DNA of 64,000 nucleotides. Source: a virus. Below the pieces are notes generated by a model, which was given only the letters and a program-made list of their open reading frames with translations, had not been told where the DNA came from and did no database searches. Position 1 is the stretch's first letter. Each line of letters opens with the position of its first letter. Shown here piece after piece: positions 31,778 through 39,387 of the stretch. The translations under genes were made by a program, and so were the position numbers. The DNA lies in IMG/VR virus record IMGVR_UViG_3300031952_000013, positions 1 to 64,000 of that record; one strand, written 5' to 3'.

Positions 31778-32422
31778 GTGGCAGAAAATCTAACTCAGGA
31801 GTCTCTTTATTTTTTCCTGTTTAACAAAGCTGTAGATATTACGGCTAGGTCAATGGATTATCTCCCGCCCACAAGGATAAAGGAGACGGCTCACGACATC
31901 ACGGTGGATTTTTTGTTCTTCAGTCAGAGCTATAGGCTGACTTACGATGTATCTAGGGATATAATGCCGTTTTTCTCTTCCTATGTGAGGAAAAAGTTGC
32001 GGAGAGCCTGGGAGGTCTTTAATGCAGAGTTGGTTGGGAGCGGCTCCAACTGGAATGGGTCGGTGGAGAGGGTCCGGGGTTGTTCTAGGGTTGAAACTTG
32101 GATTGAATTTAAGGATTGTGTTGAACGGATTAGGAGTTTGGTGAGGGGGAAGGTCTATGATGGGGTTTCTGTGGAATCAGTTTTGAAGGCTGGTTTGTAT
32201 CTCCATGCTGACGAAGGGGTGTTGTCGATTGAGACAGTGTGTAATTACCTGGGTACTTCTAAGGTAGAGGGGGTTAGAAGCGGTCTCAAATTGATTCAAA
32301 GGCTTCTGATTTATTGTCTAGGAGCGTGTGATGAACCGTATTTTTATACAGAAAGGCCCAAAAGGGTTGGTAGAAAAGGTAACTCAGCAAGCAAAGGAAA
32401 CGGCAAAGAGTCGGGGGTCTAG
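31778..32422 (+). CDS. Possible divergent sigma-like protein
   Basis: 214 residues, GTG start after AAAGGAG, first gene after the promoter. Residues 15-80 (D-I-T-V-D-F-L-F-F-S-Q ... F-F-S-S-Y-V-R-K-K-L-R-R-A) follow the order of sigma region 2, and L-S-I-E-T-V-C-N-Y-L-G-T-S-K-V-E-G-V near 150-170 could be an HTH. The match is weak; it may simply be an unknown helical protein. Its C-terminal tail is Lys/Gly/Ser-rich. Confidence 0.35.
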   Translation: MAENLTQESLYFFLFNKAVDITARSMDYLPPTRIKETAHDITVDFLFFSQSYRLTYDVSRDIMPFFSSYVRKKLRRAWEVFNAELVGSGSNWNGSVERVRGCSRVETWIEFKDCVERIRSLVRGKVYDGVSVESVLKAGLYLHADEGVLSIETVCNYLGTSKVEGVRSGLKLIQRLLIYCLGACDEPYFYTERPKRVGRKGNSASKGNGKESGV

Positions 32423-33122
32423 GTTTTGCTTTGACGCGTCTGATTTTTCGTGTTGGTTAGGTGAATGGCGAGATAAACTCAAAAGTTACGTTGAGTTCTC
32501 CCATCCAGGGGATATCTTTGTGGTGAATGTTGCTGGATTTGGTGAGGAACACTTTGCTTTGTTGTTAAAGAGTCTTGAAAGCCTTACAGTGGGGGAGTTT
32601 TGGTTGTATGGGCGGCTTCTTGCATCATATCCGTTAACTGTTCGCAGTCGTTGTCAAGTGACTTTAGACCAAGAAGAAGGGGAAGTGGATATGGTGGGAC
32701 TCCAGTTGGTTCTTGATGAAGTGAAAGCCATGAAGAAGTTGGATTCGGCATCCAAAGATGTTCCTAGGGCCGAATTTTTTGTCCCCTACTTATATAATCT
32801 TGGTCATTATGACACGTCGATGGCTGTTGCGATGGTGCTTCTGAAGGCGTCCTTTGTAGATTTTTTGTATATGTTGGATGTGTCGAATTTGTCTTCATTT
32901 TCGGCACTGATGAGTTTTGCTGAAAGACTTAAAGATGAGAACGCGGTACTCAATCTATATGAGGAATGGCTCGCTGAAAATCCTATTTTTAGTGAGAAGG
33001 AATTGCGAATTTGTCCTGCGATTCACGACCCTAAAATCAAGGCGGATTTGGACAATAAATTGGTGCTTGGTAAATTTTTTGTTCCGTATTTAATCTGCGC
33101 CAAAATGGTCAAGTCGAAATGA
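32331..33122 (+). CDS. Clamp-loader delta-prime-like subunit (degenerate)
   Basis: 263 residues from ATG at 32331 after AGGAG. Residues near 50-110 match the second half of a DnaX/HolB AAA domain: F-V-V-N-V-A-G-F ... A-L-L-L-K-S-L-E-S ... F-W-L-Y ... L-T-V-R-S-R-C-Q, that is, the L-L-K-x-L-E-x-P and S-R-C signatures. Walker A is absent, as expected for a delta-prime that does not bind ATP, and the N-terminus is very short. The neighbour downstream is delta-like. Confidence 0.52.
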   Translation: MNRIFIQKGPKGLVEKVTQQAKETAKSRGSRFCFDASDFSCWLGEWRDKLKSYVEFSHPGDIFVVNVAGFGEEHFALLLKSLESLTVGEFWLYGRLLASYPLTVRSRCQVTLDQEEGEVDMVGLQLVLDEVKAMKKLDSASKDVPRAEFFVPYLYNLGHYDTSMAVAMVLLKASFVDFLYMLDVSNLSSFSALMSFAERLKDENAVLNLYEEWLAENPIFSEKELRICPAIHDPKIKADLDNKLVLGKFFVPYLICAKMVKSK

Positions 33123-34078
33123 CGTATAGAAGATTCCTCACCGATTTCGATGTACAGTTACGCACTAAGTCTGTGTGGCTAATTGAAGGGGGGGAAGAAA
33201 TAGTGCGAAGTGACGCTCTTTATATTCTGAAAAAGAAGTTTCAGCACCCACTGGCTAGAATAAAGACGAAGTTGCCTTTGCAGTATCGGGAAGTGACCTA
33301 TCACCTGTCGGATATAGTGAATTTGCCGACTGCTGTATCGACTGAATCGGCTTTTACCCTGACTGTAATACGATGGGAGAAGGGGTTATTGAACGAGAAG
33401 GAGACTAAACTGTTCCTTCGTGGGTGCAGGGATTCAAAATACTGGTTTGCAATTGTTGATGCGACGGGAGAGGTTGGTAAAGTTTTTAAAGAAGTGTTTC
33501 CAAAACTCTCAAAGGGGGTTTCTGTTGACTGTAGGAAGATTTCAGAGGATGAGGAGTCAAAAAAGTCTCTGGTGTCTAGGAGGCTGGGGATTGTTGGCGC
33601 GAGTCCGAATGAGGATGTGATTAAATACCTTGCATCGGGTGATGAGATTTACGGAGGGTGGTTGTTTAACATTTTTTATATCCTAGAGGCTCTTAAAGAA
33701 CCGAAGGTAGATGTTGATATGCTTAGGAAGCACAGTCTGATGGTTCCTAACATCGAATATTATTTGATGAAAACACTTCTTGACAAAGGTAAGTTGGCTT
33801 TTTTGTCACTCCCGACGATTGATTATGACGATGGAAAGCTATTACGGTGTATTATAAGAGAGTTAATTTTAATACTGAATTGCAAGACGGTTCGTGGGAA
33901 TAGCGACCAGAAGAAGTGCGGTATGGTTGGACTTCCCTATATGACGTTTTTGGCGTATAAAGACAAGTTAAAGAAAGTTGACTTGTTGCTTCTTTACCGT
34001 AGGTTGTATCTGACTTTCAAGACGCTTCGTTATGGAGGCCTCAAGGGGTCGGTGCTTTTATTGTTGTCTATGTGGTAG
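33119..34078 (+). CDS. Clamp-loader delta-like subunit
   Basis: 319 residues. The start V-W-L-I-E-G-G-E-E-I-V-R-S-D-A-L follows the V-Y-L-L-x-G-x-E-x-x-L pattern of HolA, and the length and helical C-terminal third fit the delta subunit, which opens the sliding clamp. It overlaps the delta-prime-like gene by 4 bases. The match is by layout only, so this is a moderate call, supported by the DnaN-like and DnaX genes elsewhere in the window. Confidence 0.5.
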   Translation: MTYRRFLTDFDVQLRTKSVWLIEGGEEIVRSDALYILKKKFQHPLARIKTKLPLQYREVTYHLSDIVNLPTAVSTESAFTLTVIRWEKGLLNEKETKLFLRGCRDSKYWFAIVDATGEVGKVFKEVFPKLSKGVSVDCRKISEDEESKKSLVSRRLGIVGASPNEDVIKYLASGDEIYGGWLFNIFYILEALKEPKVDVDMLRKHSLMVPNIEYYLMKTLLDKGKLAFLSLPTIDYDDGKLLRCIIRELILILNCKTVRGNSDQKKCGMVGLPYMTFLAYKDKLKKVDLLLLYRRLYLTFKTLRYGGLKGSVLLLLSMW

Positions 34079-34087
34079 GAGGTAAAT

Positions 34088-34348
34088 ATGATGGGTATGC
34101 ATCCGGTAACTAAGAAATTACTGTGTGATTTGAACTGTCATGTCTGTGGAGGGTGGAAAAAACAGGGTTGTATTATGGTTGGAGGTATGGTCACTATGGC
34201 TTTTGCTTATTTCAGATGTGTCGCCGAAGGGATTACAGTGGATAAGGTTGGGCATCCTATTGAGTTTTGGGCTGACAATCTTGAGTTGAGTAAGGATACC
34301 TGTCCTACTACTGACTATATTTTATACGACAGGGAGGTAATAAATTGA
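34088..34348 (+). CDS. Small Cys-containing protein
   Basis: 86 residues after AGGAGG. C-D-L-N-C-H-V-C-G-G at the start could bind zinc. Unknown function. Confidence 0.52.
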   Translation: MMGMHPVTKKLLCDLNCHVCGGWKKQGCIMVGGMVTMAFAYFRCVAEGITVDKVGHPIEFWADNLELSKDTCPTTDYILYDREVIN

Positions 34349-34431
34349 GTTTTGGGGGTTGTAGGGGGTATATGAATTGTTGTGTCACAAAAGAGTTTAT
34401 AATAGAAGAAGGGGCGTCGGTATGGAAATAA
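34345..34431 (+). CDS. Possible tiny protein
   Basis: 28 residues from TTG at 34345, after GGAGG. It contains C-C. Overlaps genes on both sides. Confidence 0.3.
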   Translation: MSFGGCRGYMNCCVTKEFIIEEGASVWK

Positions 34432-34637
34432 AAGCGTGTCCTTTTTGCGGAGAGAAGATAAAATTCTCAGTTAGGCACTTTGATGCGAGTCTTGTTAGTC
34501 AGGCTGAATTAGTAGAGTGGCCTGATTGGATGGTGGTGATTACGTGCGGAAATTGTGGGGCACAGGGTCCTTTAAAAGTGTGTACTGAGGAGGAGGCAGT
34601 AAAGGTTTGGAATGAAAGAGAAATGTCGGTTTTGTGA
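34422..34637 (+). CDS. Lar-like zinc-ribbon protein
   Basis: 71 residues. K-A-C-P-F-C-G-E ... I-T-C-G-N-C-G-A-Q-G-P ... E-E-A-V-K-V-W-N-E-R is the layout of the Lar restriction-alleviation family. Lar of prophage Rac modulates type I restriction; most phage members are untested. The ATG at 34422 fits the family's N-terminus. Confidence 0.68.
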   Translation: MEIKACPFCGEKIKFSVRHFDASLVSQAELVEWPDWMVVITCGNCGAQGPLKVCTEEEAVKVWNEREMSVL

Positions 34638-34794
34638 CGGAACAGGTACATTTAGTATGACTATGACAGACACCAACGGAGAAAACAAGGACATACACTT
34701 GGCTTGTCCTGCCTGTGGGGGGTCAGGCCAAGTTCCCAAGAGAAGTCAAGATAATCCGTTTCAGTCCAGGGTTGGAAAGTTGACATTGGATTAG
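34612..34794 (+). CDS. Small DnaJ-type zinc-finger protein
   Basis: 60 residues. C-R-F-C-D-G-T-G-T and C-P-A-C-G-G-S-G-Q match the C-x-x-C-x-G-x-G repeats of the DnaJ zinc domain. Such stand-alone domains are frequent in phages; function unknown. A similar gene is at 36633. Confidence 0.6.
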   Translation: MKEKCRFCDGTGTFSMTMTDTNGENKDIHLACPACGGSGQVPKRSQDNPFQSRVGKLTLD

Positions 34795-34832
34795 AATAGG
34801 TGAGAGGATAGAAACTCATCTTGGAGAGCGCG

Positions 34833-35027
34833 ATGTCATCAACCAAAACGTATACTGATTCTTTGATAAAGACGGATTTTCATCATCTTCCTCTTTGCCT
34901 CCTTCCCAAATGGAGGGTGACAGGGGATGAGTTAAAACATTTTCTGGAGGAATTCCCTAAAACCGAGTATTCTGTGGAATTCCTGGTTAAGTTTTTAGAG
35001 GCTCATGGTTGTGAGGTAGACAGGTGA
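34833..35027 (+). CDS. Small unknown protein
   Basis: 64 residues from ATG at 34833 after GGAGAG. No domain recognised. Confidence 0.48.
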   Translation: MSSTKTYTDSLIKTDFHHLPLCLLPKWRVTGDELKHFLEEFPKTEYSVEFLVKFLEAHGCEVDR

Positions 35028-35158
35028 GCCGGAAAAAGTTAAATAGGAAGAAAAAAATATTGAATAAAAAGAAACTGACAAGCCGTAGGGTAGGTAAGCA
35101 AATGGTATGGTGGAAACTAGATTCACTGCCTGAATCTTCACCTTATTTTTGGGTATGA
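35024..35158 (+). CDS. Small Lys/Arg-rich protein
   Basis: 44 residues, GTG start overlapping the stop before it. The first 30 residues are mostly Lys/Arg, so it probably binds nucleic acid. Confidence 0.42.
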   Translation: MSRKKLNRKKKILNKKKLTSRRVGKQMVWWKLDSLPESSPYFWV

Positions 35159-35406
35159 AGATGAGTCCTGATATTACTATGTGTCTAGAGAAGAAGTGTC
35201 CGATAAAGAGAAAATGCTATCGTCATATAGCAAAACCGGATAAGTGGCAGTCGTATTTTGTGGAAGTTCACTTTGAAAAGGGTCTTGGGAAGTCGGGAAA
35301 ATGTGAATATTTTTGGGATGTTACGAAAGAAGGGGACCCGGTGCCGTACTGTACCGACTGCGGAGCGATAGAGCCGGAGGAAATTGAGGAGGAGGAAGAT
35401 GAGTAA
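35155..35406 (+). CDS. Small Cys-rich protein with acidic tail
   Basis: 83 residues. C-L-E-K-K-C-P-I-K-R-K-C-Y-R and Y-C-T-D-C-G are possible metal sites; the end is E-E-I-E-E-E-E-D-E. Unknown family. Confidence 0.55.
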   Translation: MKMSPDITMCLEKKCPIKRKCYRHIAKPDKWQSYFVEVHFEKGLGKSGKCEYFWDVTKEGDPVPYCTDCGAIEPEEIEEEEDE

Positions 35407-35620
35407 AATAATTGGAAGGTTACTTTGGTTTTTAAGTAAACATCATCTTTGGAAACGACCCACCGGTAGCATGGGGATAGGAGGAGAACCCACCTACGGA
35501 TATGGGAAATTGTCTGATAATGGATATTGGCAATTTCCTGTGTATCCCCAAAAACGGGAGTCCCCCGATGACTGTCCCCGCAAACAAGGGGTGAAGGAGG
35601 AGAAAGATGAGCAAGCCTGA
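35399..35620 (+). CDS. Small unknown protein
   Basis: 73 residues from ATG at 35399 after GAGGAGG. Trp- and Tyr-rich. Here base composition begins to shift towards higher GC. Confidence 0.5.
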   Translation: MSKIIGRLLWFLSKHHLWKRPTGSMGIGGEPTYGYGKLSDNGYWQFPVYPQKRESPDDCPRKQGVKEEKDEQA

Positions 35621-35822
35621 ATTTTGGTGGTGTGTGAAATCATTTGACAGATTGGTTCTCGAAAGTGTCCGTCGAACAAGAAAAATAGCCCTTGCAGACC
35701 GTATCGGAGAATGGAAAAAACAGGGGTACGCATGGACCACAAAAATCAAATTACCCGGCAATGAGTCTATCGTCCGCATCCGCGTTGAGGAAGTGGGGAG
35801 GAAGAAAATTCCTAATGAGTAA
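35607..35822 (+). CDS. Small unknown protein (M-S-K-P-E start)
   Basis: 71 residues after GGAGGAG. It is the first of several genes that begin M-S-K-P or M-S-R-P in the GC-richer island. No domain recognised. Confidence 0.5.
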   Translation: MSKPEFWWCVKSFDRLVLESVRRTRKIALADRIGEWKKQGYAWTTKIKLPGNESIVRIRVEEVGRKKIPNE

Positions 35823-35946
35823 ACCATACAGTAATTCTAACTGGCATTGGTTTCTTTGGTTAATGGGTCAGTCCTTTAAATTCGCAAAGGTAGCATTTCA
35901 AATGCTTTTTAATGGTGGAGCGCGCGTGAAAGGAACCCGCCGATGA
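35815..35946 (+). CDS. Small aromatic-rich protein
   Basis: 43 residues starting M-S-K-P-Y; Trp/Phe-rich centre and Arg/Gly end. Overlaps the gene before. Confidence 0.42.
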   Translation: MSKPYSNSNWHWFLWLMGQSFKFAKVAFQMLFNGGARVKGTRR

Positions 35947-35973
35947 CTGACCCGAGCAAGAGGGAGGAGGAGA

Positions 35974-36138
35974 ATGATGATTGAATTATCCTGCAATTGT
36001 GATGAATGTAAAAAGCGGTTGGGTGATGGAGATGCGGTTTATTGTGAAACCTGCGTAGCCGAACTTCGGCGGGAAATCGATGAACTGCAAAATGAGATTA
36101 TCAAACTGAAAGAGGCCACTGATGAGCAGGCCGACTGA
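35974..36138 (+). CDS. Small zinc and coiled-coil protein
   Basis: 54 residues after GAGGAGG. C-N-C-D-E-C and C-E-T-C are followed by a coiled coil (L-R-R-E-I-D-E-L-Q-N-E-I-I-K-L). Unknown. Confidence 0.55.
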   Translation: MMIELSCNCDECKKRLGDGDAVYCETCVAELRREIDELQNEIIKLKEATDEQAD

Positions 36139-36382
36139 CCCGAGCGAGAAGGATTTGCTGGAATTCCTTGATGGGCATAAACCCATAGGGAAACAAAATC
36201 CCGACCATGTTTGCTTCGACGCCATCCGCCGCCTGATCGAGGAGCAGAGGGAGTTGGAAGAGAAAGTGAAAGAGTGGCAAAAAAGGGCGACAAGTATTAT
36301 GGACGACCTGGACACGTCCGATTCGAGCGGCGTTCTTCTTAATGACATCCGCGACTTCGACTTCGGGAAGGGGGGGAAATAA
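36122..36382 (+). CDS. Coiled-coil protein, paralogue of the broken gene at 37512
   Basis: 86 residues starting M-S-R-P-T. I-R-R-L-I-E-E-Q ... K-E-W-Q-K-R ... I-R-D-F-D-F-G-K is repeated in diverged form at 37512-37799. No domain recognised. Confidence 0.55.
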   Translation: MSRPTDPSEKDLLEFLDGHKPIGKQNPDHVCFDAIRRLIEEQRELEEKVKEWQKRATSIMDDLDTSDSSGVLLNDIRDFDFGKGGK

Positions 36383-36384
36383 AC

Positions 36385-36582
36385 ATGCCGATCTCAAGAG
36401 TAGAGTTTCTGGAAAATCAGAAGAATCTATGCAAGGAGAAGATCTATCCGTTTTTCATGCCCGGAAATGGGATTTGTTTCCGGTGCGGACGGGACATCAT
36501 TCCAAGACTGATTGAAAAAGGCGAGAACGGGAAGTCGCTCGTGACCGGATGCCCGTTATGTATGTATTCATATTGCGAATAA
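36385..36582 (+). CDS. Zinc-finger protein, paralogue of the gene at 22553
   Basis: 65 residues. Y-P-F-F-M-P-G-N-G-I-C-F-R-C-G-R-D-I and T-G-C-P-L-C-M-Y-S-Y-C align along the whole length with the gene at 22553-22771. This copy has higher GC, which argues for separate acquisition, not recent duplication. Confidence 0.62.
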   Translation: MPISRVEFLENQKNLCKEKIYPFFMPGNGICFRCGRDIIPRLIEKGENGKSLVTGCPLCMYSYCE

Positions 36583-36632
36583 AAGAGGCCGCCGATGACC
36601 AAGCCTGATTGCATCGGCAATGGGAGGGAAAG

Positions 36633-36818
36633 ATGAAGGCCGTTTTATGTCCGGTTTGTTGTGGACGAGGAACGATTCCATCCCAACCCGTTGGGGTAAG
36701 TTTAACCGAAAATAAATGTCCTGGGTGTGGGGGTTTGGGATGGGTGACCGTTCCCGATGATCTTTGGACTATGCCTTATCCAAAACAAAAGGAAAAAGAT
36801 GATGATCCCAAAATATAA
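36633..36818 (+). CDS. Small DnaJ-type zinc-finger protein
   Basis: 61 residues. C-P-V-C-C-G-R-G-T and C-P-G-C-G-G-L-G-W. Similar in type to the gene at 34612. A 13-codon frame starting M-T-K-P-D at 36595 just upstream may be a remnant. Confidence 0.55.
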   Translation: MKAVLCPVCCGRGTIPSQPVGVSLTENKCPGCGGLGWVTVPDDLWTMPYPKQKEKDDDPKI

Positions 36819-36978
36819 CCGCCTTTCCACCCTCGCCTGGGCCATCATCTTCCTCGCCGCGCTGTGGCTCTGCCTGGTTGCGATTCCGCAATTTACTGAC
36901 AGGATTAGCCGCCATGAGGACACCTGGGCGAGGCAGACGGGGGATATTCCATCGGTGAAATTAAGTGAGGAGGATTGA
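36799..36978 (+). CDS. Small membrane protein
   Basis: 59 residues with one helix (L-A-W-A-I-I-F-L-A-A-L-W-L-C-L-V-A-I) and a charged C-terminus. Overlaps the gene before. Confidence 0.52.
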   Translation: MMIPKYNRLSTLAWAIIFLAALWLCLVAIPQFTDRISRHEDTWARQTGDIPSVKLSEED

Positions 36979-36979
36979 G

Positions 36980-37165
36980 ATGTGGTGCTGCAAATGTCAG
37001 AAGCAATTATCTGAGTGTACGTGTTCCGACCTACAAGAAAGACTCAGATCGGTTGCGGCAATGGGTTCATTCGTATATCGCTACTGCCGGAAGTGCGGCA
37101 AGCATTATGTCAAGTGCAAATGTTCCGAGCCGATTTGGGCGATCAAGAAAAACGCCGATGGGTAA
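36980..37165 (+). CDS. Small Cys-rich zinc-type protein
   Basis: 61 residues from ATG at 36980 after GAGGAGG. C-C-K-C ... C-T-C and C-R-K-C-G-K ... K-C-K-C give two possible metal sites. Confidence 0.55.
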   Translation: MWCCKCQKQLSECTCSDLQERLRSVAAMGSFVYRYCRKCGKHYVKCKCSEPIWAIKKNADG

Positions 37166-37192
37166 TAAGGTGAGCCATGAATGAGGCCGCCG

Positions 37193-37519
37193 ATGAGCAA
37201 GCCTGAAGTGACGAGGAAGGAAATGCTGGATGTACTTGAACGCATAGAAGATGAGACAAGGGACGAAATTCGGGTTATCAAAAAAGGGGAATGGGCAGAA
37301 ACCCGGCTTCCGCTTATGGAAGAGAGAATAAGAGCCGTCGCAAGCCTCCGCCGCCTCATCAAGAATGGGCCGGAGGTGACGACCGAAGAAAGATTTGTCA
37401 GACATATCGAGAGTCACTTGTCAGGCAACCAAATTCCTGTCTGCAAAATATGTGGCAAAACTATCTTGGAAATAGACGGTGAGGCCGGGGTGACGGTGAA
37501 GGAGACCGCCGATGAGTGA
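37193..37519 (+). CDS. Unknown protein with C-terminal CxxC
   Basis: 108 residues starting M-S-K-P-E; GAGG lies 6 bases before the ATG. Helical, with V-C-K-I-C-G near the end. Confidence 0.52.
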   Translation: MSKPEVTRKEMLDVLERIEDETRDEIRVIKKGEWAETRLPLMEERIRAVASLRRLIKNGPEVTTEERFVRHIESHLSGNQIPVCKICGKTILEIDGEAGVTVKETADE

Positions 37520-37682
37520 GCTGGGGGAGAAGAAAATGCTGAAGCCCATTGAGAAAGCGATCCTATATCTCAACCATGTAAAAAATTGGTCAACACATGG
37601 ACCAGCGGATATGAATGTAGGAGTTCTGGCAGTAGAATTAGGACGTTCATATGATACCATCCGCCGCCTCGTTGAGAAGTAG
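37512..37682 (+). CDS. Small HTH-like protein, truncated relative to its paralogue
   Basis: 56 residues. L-A-V-E-L-G-R-S-Y-D-T-I-R-R-L-V-E-K resembles a helix-turn-helix. It ends with TAG at 37680 exactly where the paralogue at 36122 continues; the same frame stays open after the stop. Confidence 0.48.
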   Translation: MSELGEKKMLKPIEKAILYLNHVKNWSTHGPADMNVGVLAVELGRSYDTIRRLVEK

Positions 37683-37799
37683 GGGGAATGGCAAAAGAAA
37701 GCAGGCATGATTCTCTCTGTTCATAGAACCATGACTGAAGAAGAAACCGACGATTTACTTGAGAAAATCCGCGACTTCGACTTAGGCAAGGAAGGATAG
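37683..37799 (+). pseudogene. Downstream half of a gene cut by an in-frame TAG
   Basis: The frame after the TAG encodes E-W-Q-K-K-A-G-M-I-L ... I-R-D-F-D-L-G-K, matching the C-terminal half of the gene at 36122. An ATG at 37707 could start a 30-residue piece, but it has no ribosome site. Confidence 0.5.
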
Positions 37800-38015
37800 A
37801 TGAGCGCCAAGAACCGGCGGCGGGGGAAGGGACCGGAGGTGGATGAGGATTGGATAGAGAAGTGGCTGGACAAGAACGTTTCTTGTGACTGTCACGAAGC
37901 GTATAAATTGAGAAAGATGACTGACCCGAATTGCTTCCGGCACGGTCGAGTCGATGATGTCGATTGGAGGATAATGCTCCGCGAGGCCGGGATAAGGGTA
38001 AAGGAGAAGAAATGA
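37800..38015 (+). CDS. Small unknown protein
   Basis: 71 residues. C-D-C-H and a single later Cys-x5-H could bind metal. It is the last gene of the GC-richer island. Confidence 0.52.
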   Translation: MSAKNRRRGKGPEVDEDWIEKWLDKNVSCDCHEAYKLRKMTDPNCFRHGRVDDVDWRIMLREAGIRVKEKK

Positions 38016-38266
38016 AAATGAACCCTCCTGCTCAGGCTATGATTAAGGTGATTGATGAGCAGATTGAGGCTTGTTCTCCTTACCAACTCAAGGAGAGGAT
38101 TATGTGGGGCAGCATCAAACAGACCGTGAAAGCTGTAGAGGGTTGGAAGATAATTCTAGAAAGGGTGGATTTTAGCATCCTTCCGTGGAAAGAGACGGAT
38201 GCGTTTTTAGCGAGGATACGTAATTTTTTAGAGGGTACGTGTGTGGCTATGGAGGGCAAGAAATGA
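38012..38266 (+). CDS. Unknown 84-residue protein
   Basis: ATG at 38012 after AAGGAG. Helical; unknown. Codon use returns to the phage average. Confidence 0.52.
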   Translation: MKMNPPAQAMIKVIDEQIEACSPYQLKERIMWGSIKQTVKAVEGWKIILERVDFSILPWKETDAFLARIRNFLEGTCVAMEGKK

Positions 38267-38646
38267 ACAGAAGAGGATTTCTTGGTGTCGTGGGAGGCTC
38301 TGTTTCAGCGGCTTTTATAAGGTTAAAGCCGGAGAAACCAGTTTCTGCACCAAAACCGGTTGTCGAGAGTTTTGAATCTCTGGTGAAGATGCAATTGTTC
38401 AACGATAAGGGTAAGATGGTTGCTGAAAGTGTTAACCCTGTGGGTTGTGAGTTCCTCGAAAGGGGCGTAAGATTTTCGGATGCTCATTTTGCTACGGCGA
38501 AATCAAATTGGGGTACTCTGACAAGTTTTGTTATTTTGAATAGAAAGGGGAACAAAATCGTGGCTTGGGGGAATGTTACTGAAAAGAAAAGGGTTCGTAG
38601 AGGGGAGAGTGCTATTATGTCTGGGGTGTTTATTACCTTTAGTTAG
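38263..38646 (+). CDS. Protein with Tat-like signal sequence
   Basis: 127 residues from ATG at 38263. The start N-R-R-G-F-L-G-V-V-G-G-S-V-S-A-A-F matches the twin-arginine pattern followed by a short hydrophobic stretch. The rest is a beta-rich domain of unknown family. If the signal works, this phage protein is exported folded by the host. Confidence 0.5.
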   Translation: MNRRGFLGVVGGSVSAAFIRLKPEKPVSAPKPVVESFESLVKMQLFNDKGKMVAESVNPVGCEFLERGVRFSDAHFATAKSNWGTLTSFVILNRKGNKIVAWGNVTEKKRVRRGESAIMSGVFITFS

Positions 38647-38654
38647 GAGGCAGT

Positions 38655-39344
38655 ATGAAAACACAAACTAAAATTATGGTTGGTCTAGGTCTAATCACTA
38701 TTCTGATTCTGGTTGCCTGGGGTTACGAGTATGGTCGTAGCAATCAGATGAAGAAGACGATTAATCTTATGGCGCAGGAAAGACAAGTAAAGATTGGGGA
38801 GTGGGAGGAGTGCCTGAGGTTGATGCAAGGGGAGATGAACACTCTTCTGGATAAAGCCGTGACAGCGCAGAAGGCTGCTGAGGATTTGCATGTTACTCTG
38901 GTGAAGGAGAGAGAAGCAAATCGTAGGGAGCGTGAAGCACGTTTGGCCGCTATGCCCCCGCAGGGTGTGGTTGAAGAAACACGGCGTATCTTGAATACTC
39001 AGGAAGTGTGGATTGTCACAACTAAAATAGAAATGACAGAGACGGCAGCCAGGATAAATTTGAGCAAGTTGTTGGATGGGGAGAATTTTGTTGAGGTGGA
39101 GAGACCGGCTTACGAGGCCACTATCACTCAACTGAAGATTTCCAATATCGAGTATTCCGAGGCTGTCAAAAAAGCACAGGCGCTGCTGAATATTCAGGAG
39201 TCGATTAAGAAGGTAAAGGATGATATTATCGGTGATGTCAAACTCTATGTCAAAGAGGTTGAATCATCAGCCAGGAAGAAGTTTGTCCTGTACTTCCTTG
39301 GTGGTATTGTTGCGGGTGGGGGTTTAGTTCTGTTAGCGAAGTAA
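38655..39344 (+). CDS. Membrane coiled-coil protein
   Basis: 229 residues after AGGAGG. An N-terminal helix (7-25), a long Glu/Lys/Ala coiled coil, and a C-terminal hydrophobic segment (F-V-L-Y-F-L-G-G-I-V-A-G-G-G-L-V-L-L). The layout recalls spanins or membrane scaffold proteins, but it is not near the endolysin. Confidence 0.58.
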   Translation: MKTQTKIMVGLGLITILILVAWGYEYGRSNQMKKTINLMAQERQVKIGEWEECLRLMQGEMNTLLDKAVTAQKAAEDLHVTLVKEREANRREREARLAAMPPQGVVEETRRILNTQEVWIVTTKIEMTETAARINLSKLLDGENFVEVERPAYEATITQLKISNIEYSEAVKKAQALLNIQESIKKVKDDIIGDVKLYVKEVESSARKKFVLYFLGGIVAGGGLVLLAK

Positions 39345-39387
39345 GGTCTATTGCGGTATATGTTTTGACGCTTCACGATGTAATAAC

